Origin: an uncultured Lentisphaeraceae bacterium
GTDB lineage: Bacteria > Verrucomicrobiota > Kiritimatiellia > RFP12 > DVOR01
DNA: 64,000 bases
Direction of reading: 5' to 3'
NCBI GenBank assembly: GCA_949282555.1
Contig: CASDPK010000007.1
Coordinates: forward strand, 1-64,000
Shown: positions 61,759 to 64,000 of the stretch, piece by piece
Layout of the letters: every line of letters starts with the position of its first letter
Position numbering within the stretch: the first letter of the stretch is position 1
The notes under the pieces: generated by a model
The model's database searches: none
What the model saw: only the letters and a program-made list of their open reading frames with translations
What the model was told of the DNA's origin: nothing
Translations under genes and position numbers: made by a program

Positions 61759-64000
61759 GCCTTGGACGTTCGGAGGGGGTGCTTTGTCTCATTGGTGCGG
61801 ACTCGCTCGTCTCGCTGAGTACGGAGATTGAGCGGATGCTTCGTTTCCTCGAGCACAGTTCGGGGTTGCGGCTCATTGATGTGGTCTATACGGCCACGTG
61901 TGACGCTCGAGGGAAACCGTGTGTGGCTGGGATTTGGGTGTCGTCCCTTGATGAGATGCACCGGCGGTTGCGTTTCGCGCTCGATGCTTTGCGCAGCGGC
62001 CGCACGCGGATGCGTGATAAGGCGGGTGTCTTTTTCACAACGCAACCTTTGGCATTGGCGGGTGGAAAAGTGGCATTTGTCTTTCCGGGAACGGGAAGTT
62101 TTCACCTTGAGATGATGCGCGACTTGGCGCTGACCTTCGATGGTGTCCGCCAACGTTTTGATGACATGGAGGAGGCTTTCGCCGGATTCTGCGATGTCGC
62201 TTCTCCTTCGGAGTGGCTCTTTTCCACGGCACCGGAACACACGCTTCCGCTGAGTGCCTCGCGTGCGTTTCTGCCGCTCTTGGCGTCCGCCTCGACGTAC
62301 CTGGCCAGCAAGGTGTTCGCTGATCTTCTGAAATCGGTTGGCGTCCGTCCCGATGCGGTGGGCGGTGTTGGGCTGGGGGCTTTTTCGGCCTTTCATGCCA
62401 CCCATCACGACCCTAAAATGCGGTTGGTGCAAATCTTGCGTGATGCGGGACGAATGCTGTTGCGGTTGGGAGCCGAGGCGCAAGGGCCTTGGATTCAGCT
62501 CACGGTTTCCGGCATTGCCACGGAGAAATTGCGGGAATTGGCATTGCGCGATCCTGCGCGTGTCATTGTGGCACAGTGCCTCGCCGAGGATGAATGCGTG
62601 TTGGCTGTGGCTCCGGAAAAACAGGCAGAGGCGGAAGTGGCCATTCACAACGGCGGAGGGCTTTCGGTAGCGGAGCCGTTGGTGGCACCCTTCAACACCG
62701 GGCACGGCGGAGAGCGAATGCGCCGTCAGTTGGAGCGCTTTTTTGATAAATGGGTGACCTGTGAACCGCAGGTGCCGTTTTATTCCTGCGTCACCGGGGC
62801 TCCGATGGGGCGCTCCACGTCTTCGGTGGTGAGGGCGCTCACGGATCAGATGATGGTGCCGCTTGATTTCCGAAAGATGATTCTCGGAATGTACGAAGGC
62901 GGTTGTCGCCTTTTCGTGGAGGTCGGGGCACGAGGGTTGCTTTCTCCAATCATCACGAAGATTCTGTCGGAATGTTCGGAACCAACGGCTGTGATTCCCA
63001 TGCACATTCTCCATCGCTCGGGAGGCGTTCAGGTGGGGCAAGCGTTGGGACTGTTGGCGGCAAACGGCGTTCCTATCGACTATTCCGGGCTCCGGTTCTT
63101 TGATCATGCCAACCGGCTCGACTTTGGGTTTCCTGTCGCGGAGGAGGGAGCCGCTACGCTGACCCTTCGCCTTTCGCGAGAGCTCCCGGCTTTGCGGCCA
63201 GAGTTGCTGGATGCCCATCGTCTGTTGGGTGCGGAAGAGGTCTTTGCGGGTGATGCCCCAGACCTTACGCATTTGCATACGATCCCGGCGGCTATCCCAA
63301 CGGGCGGACTTTTTGAGCCGTTGTTGCAGAGCGCACAGGAGATTGCGCGAGAGCCGGGCCATTTGTTGGATCTCCGATGTACGCTTCGGTTGGAAGATTT
63401 CCCCTATCTCAATGATTATGCCATTGGGACCACGGGTGTTTCACTCAGCAATCCGCAAATGCGCGGGCTTACGCTGTTTTCCGTGCCGACAGGATTGGAA
63501 CTGATGGCTGAGGCGGCACGCCGACTTTTCCCGGATCTTGTCCTTCGGCGGATTGAACATCTGCGGGCATCTCGCTGGTTGTCGTTTGATTTCGGCAAGC
63601 TGACGCTTCGTGTCACGGCAGAGACGATCGATGAACAGGAGGACGGAACGCGCCTCGTGCGTGTGCGGTTGTGCGCCACCGCCTCGGAGGATGGGGCGGA
63701 TCATCCCGTCATGGAGGCCCACTATCAACTGGGGAAGGTCGTTCCTGAACCGCCGGACTGTGAAGAGCCGCCGTTGGCGAACCCTCGATTGGTCAACTGG
63801 GAGGCGCGCGACATTTATCCCGCACGTCTCTTCCAAGGCCCTCTTCTGCGTAACGTTCGCAAGGTGTTCGGCTGGGGGTTGAATGGGCTTGACTATGAGG
63901 TTCGCATTCCCTCTCGAACTGCGGTTGTTCGGGCTTCGCGAAACCCCTTGTTCTCGGCCATGCCGCTCTTGCTTGACGCAGTGGTCTCAGGGTTTCCGCT
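61755..64000 (+). CDS. Acyltransferase- and dehydratase-like type I synthase protein (partial, runs off the window)
   Basis: At least 748 residues are open to the window end. Residues 1-100 resemble the KS-to-AT linker of modular synthases. An AT domain begins with VFPGTGSFH near residue 110 and ends with FVEVGARGLLSP near residue 395. Where active ATs have GHSxG, this protein reads GLGAF (G206-F210), so the Ser nucleophile is missing. From about residue 530 a hot-dog DH-like domain begins (EDFPYLNDYAIG), in which the expected catalytic His of the HxxxGxxxxP motif is Phe. The arrangement recalls PfaA/PfaC-type PUFA or secondary lipid synthases. Product and downstream genes lie outside the window. 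Confidence 0.75.
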   Translation, partial: MSLGRSEGVLCLIGADSLVSLSTEIERMLRFLEHSSGLRLIDVVYTATCDARGKPCVAGIWVSSLDEMHRRLRFALDALRSGRTRMRDKAGVFFTTQPLALAGGKVAFVFPGTGSFHLEMMRDLALTFDGVRQRFDDMEEAFAGFCDVASPSEWLFSTAPEHTLPLSASRAFLPLLASASTYLASKVFADLLKSVGVRPDAVGGVGLGAFSAFHATHHDPKMRLVQILRDAGRMLLRLGAEAQGPWIQLTVSGIATEKLRELALRDPARVIVAQCLAEDECVLAVAPEKQAEAEVAIHNGGGLSVAEPLVAPFNTGHGGERMRRQLERFFDKWVTCEPQVPFYSCVTGAPMGRSTSSVVRALTDQMMVPLDFRKMILGMYEGGCRLFVEVGARGLLSPIITKILSECSEPTAVIPMHILHRSGGVQVGQALGLLAANGVPIDYSGLRFFDHANRLDFGFPVAEEGAATLTLRLSRELPALRPELLDAHRLLGAEEVFAGDAPDLTHLHTIPAAIPTGGLFEPLLQSAQEIAREPGHLLDLRCTLRLEDFPYLNDYAIGTTGVSLSNPQMRGLTLFSVPTGLELMAEAARRLFPDLVLRRIEHLRASRWLSFDFGKLTLRVTAETIDEQEDGTRLVRVRLCATASEDGADHPVMEAHYQLGKVVPEPPDCEEPPLANPRLVNWEARDIYPARLFQGPLLRNVRKVFGWGLNGLDYEVRIPSRTAVVRASRNPLFSAMPLLLDAVVSGFP

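Noticed and set aside
1-64000. tRNA, rRNA, CRISPR arrays, insertion sequences and integrase genes
   Set aside because: I looked in all gaps and found no cloverleaf-like sequences, no spacer-repeat arrays and no transposase or integrase ORF. The only repeats are the five palindromic elements listed.

Overview
The window is one contig of a GC-rich Gram-negative bacterium. Several features point towards the PVC group, in the Kiritimatiellota/Lentisphaerota/Verrucomicrobiota area, although no rRNA is present to prove it. These are many secreted glycoside hydrolases, a Tat-exported sulfatase, a C-terminally short AlaRS, a beta-barrel protein ending in Phe, and a PKS/PUFA-like lipid synthase. There are 43 supported coding genes, no tRNA or rRNA genes and no CRISPR array.

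Layout. 0.2-4.5 kb: divergent pnp and a short alaS. 4.6-18.8 kb: a plus-strand glycan-degradation block (phosphodiesterase-like protein, GH16, GH2, clan GH-D-like enzyme, GH29, then GH35-GH2 from a separate promoter). 19.0-21.4 kb: a minus-strand sulfatase and CBM9-like pair. 21.5-25.9 kb: comM, a beta-CASP RNase-like enzyme and thymidine phosphorylase. 26.1-30.1 kb: an outer-membrane barrel protein and feoAB. 30.3-33.0 kb: sialidase, exonuclease, CPBP protease. 33.1-39.8 kb: a complete trp operon (trpL-E-G-D-C-F-BA). 39.9-42.6 kb: GH20 and purC. 42.7-47.3 kb: a secreted protein of unknown role, pcnB, tilS. 47.3-55.9 kb: a minus-strand operon of an AsmA-like protein, two small unknown proteins, polA, truA and an rluD-like gene. 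56.3-60.3 kb: thrS, infC and an SDR-ThiD fusion. 60.4-64 kb: a ketosynthase and an AT/DH-like polyprotein that leaves the window.

How the genes work together. The GH16/GH2/GH29/GH35/GH20/GH33/sulfatase set would dismantle a sulfated, fucosylated, sialylated galactan or mucin-type glycan. No SusC/SusD pair is present. The trp genes encode every step from chorismate to tryptophan, and a ribosome-mediated attenuator can be read directly from the leader. feoAB and the neighbouring barrel gene share a DtxR/IdeR-like sequence over their promoters.

The least expected structures are four. (1) A 61-bp dispersed palindromic repeat has five copies with fixed 15-7-15-9-15 geometry, all between genes. 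(2) An extended -10 promoter motif recurs, and at three genes it lies exactly 6 nt before ATG, which predicts leaderless mRNAs. (3) trpB and trpA are fused in beta-alpha order, and an SDR is fused to ThiD. (4) A ketosynthase with a changed active-site His sits next to an acyltransferase-like domain that has lost its Ser, at the right edge.
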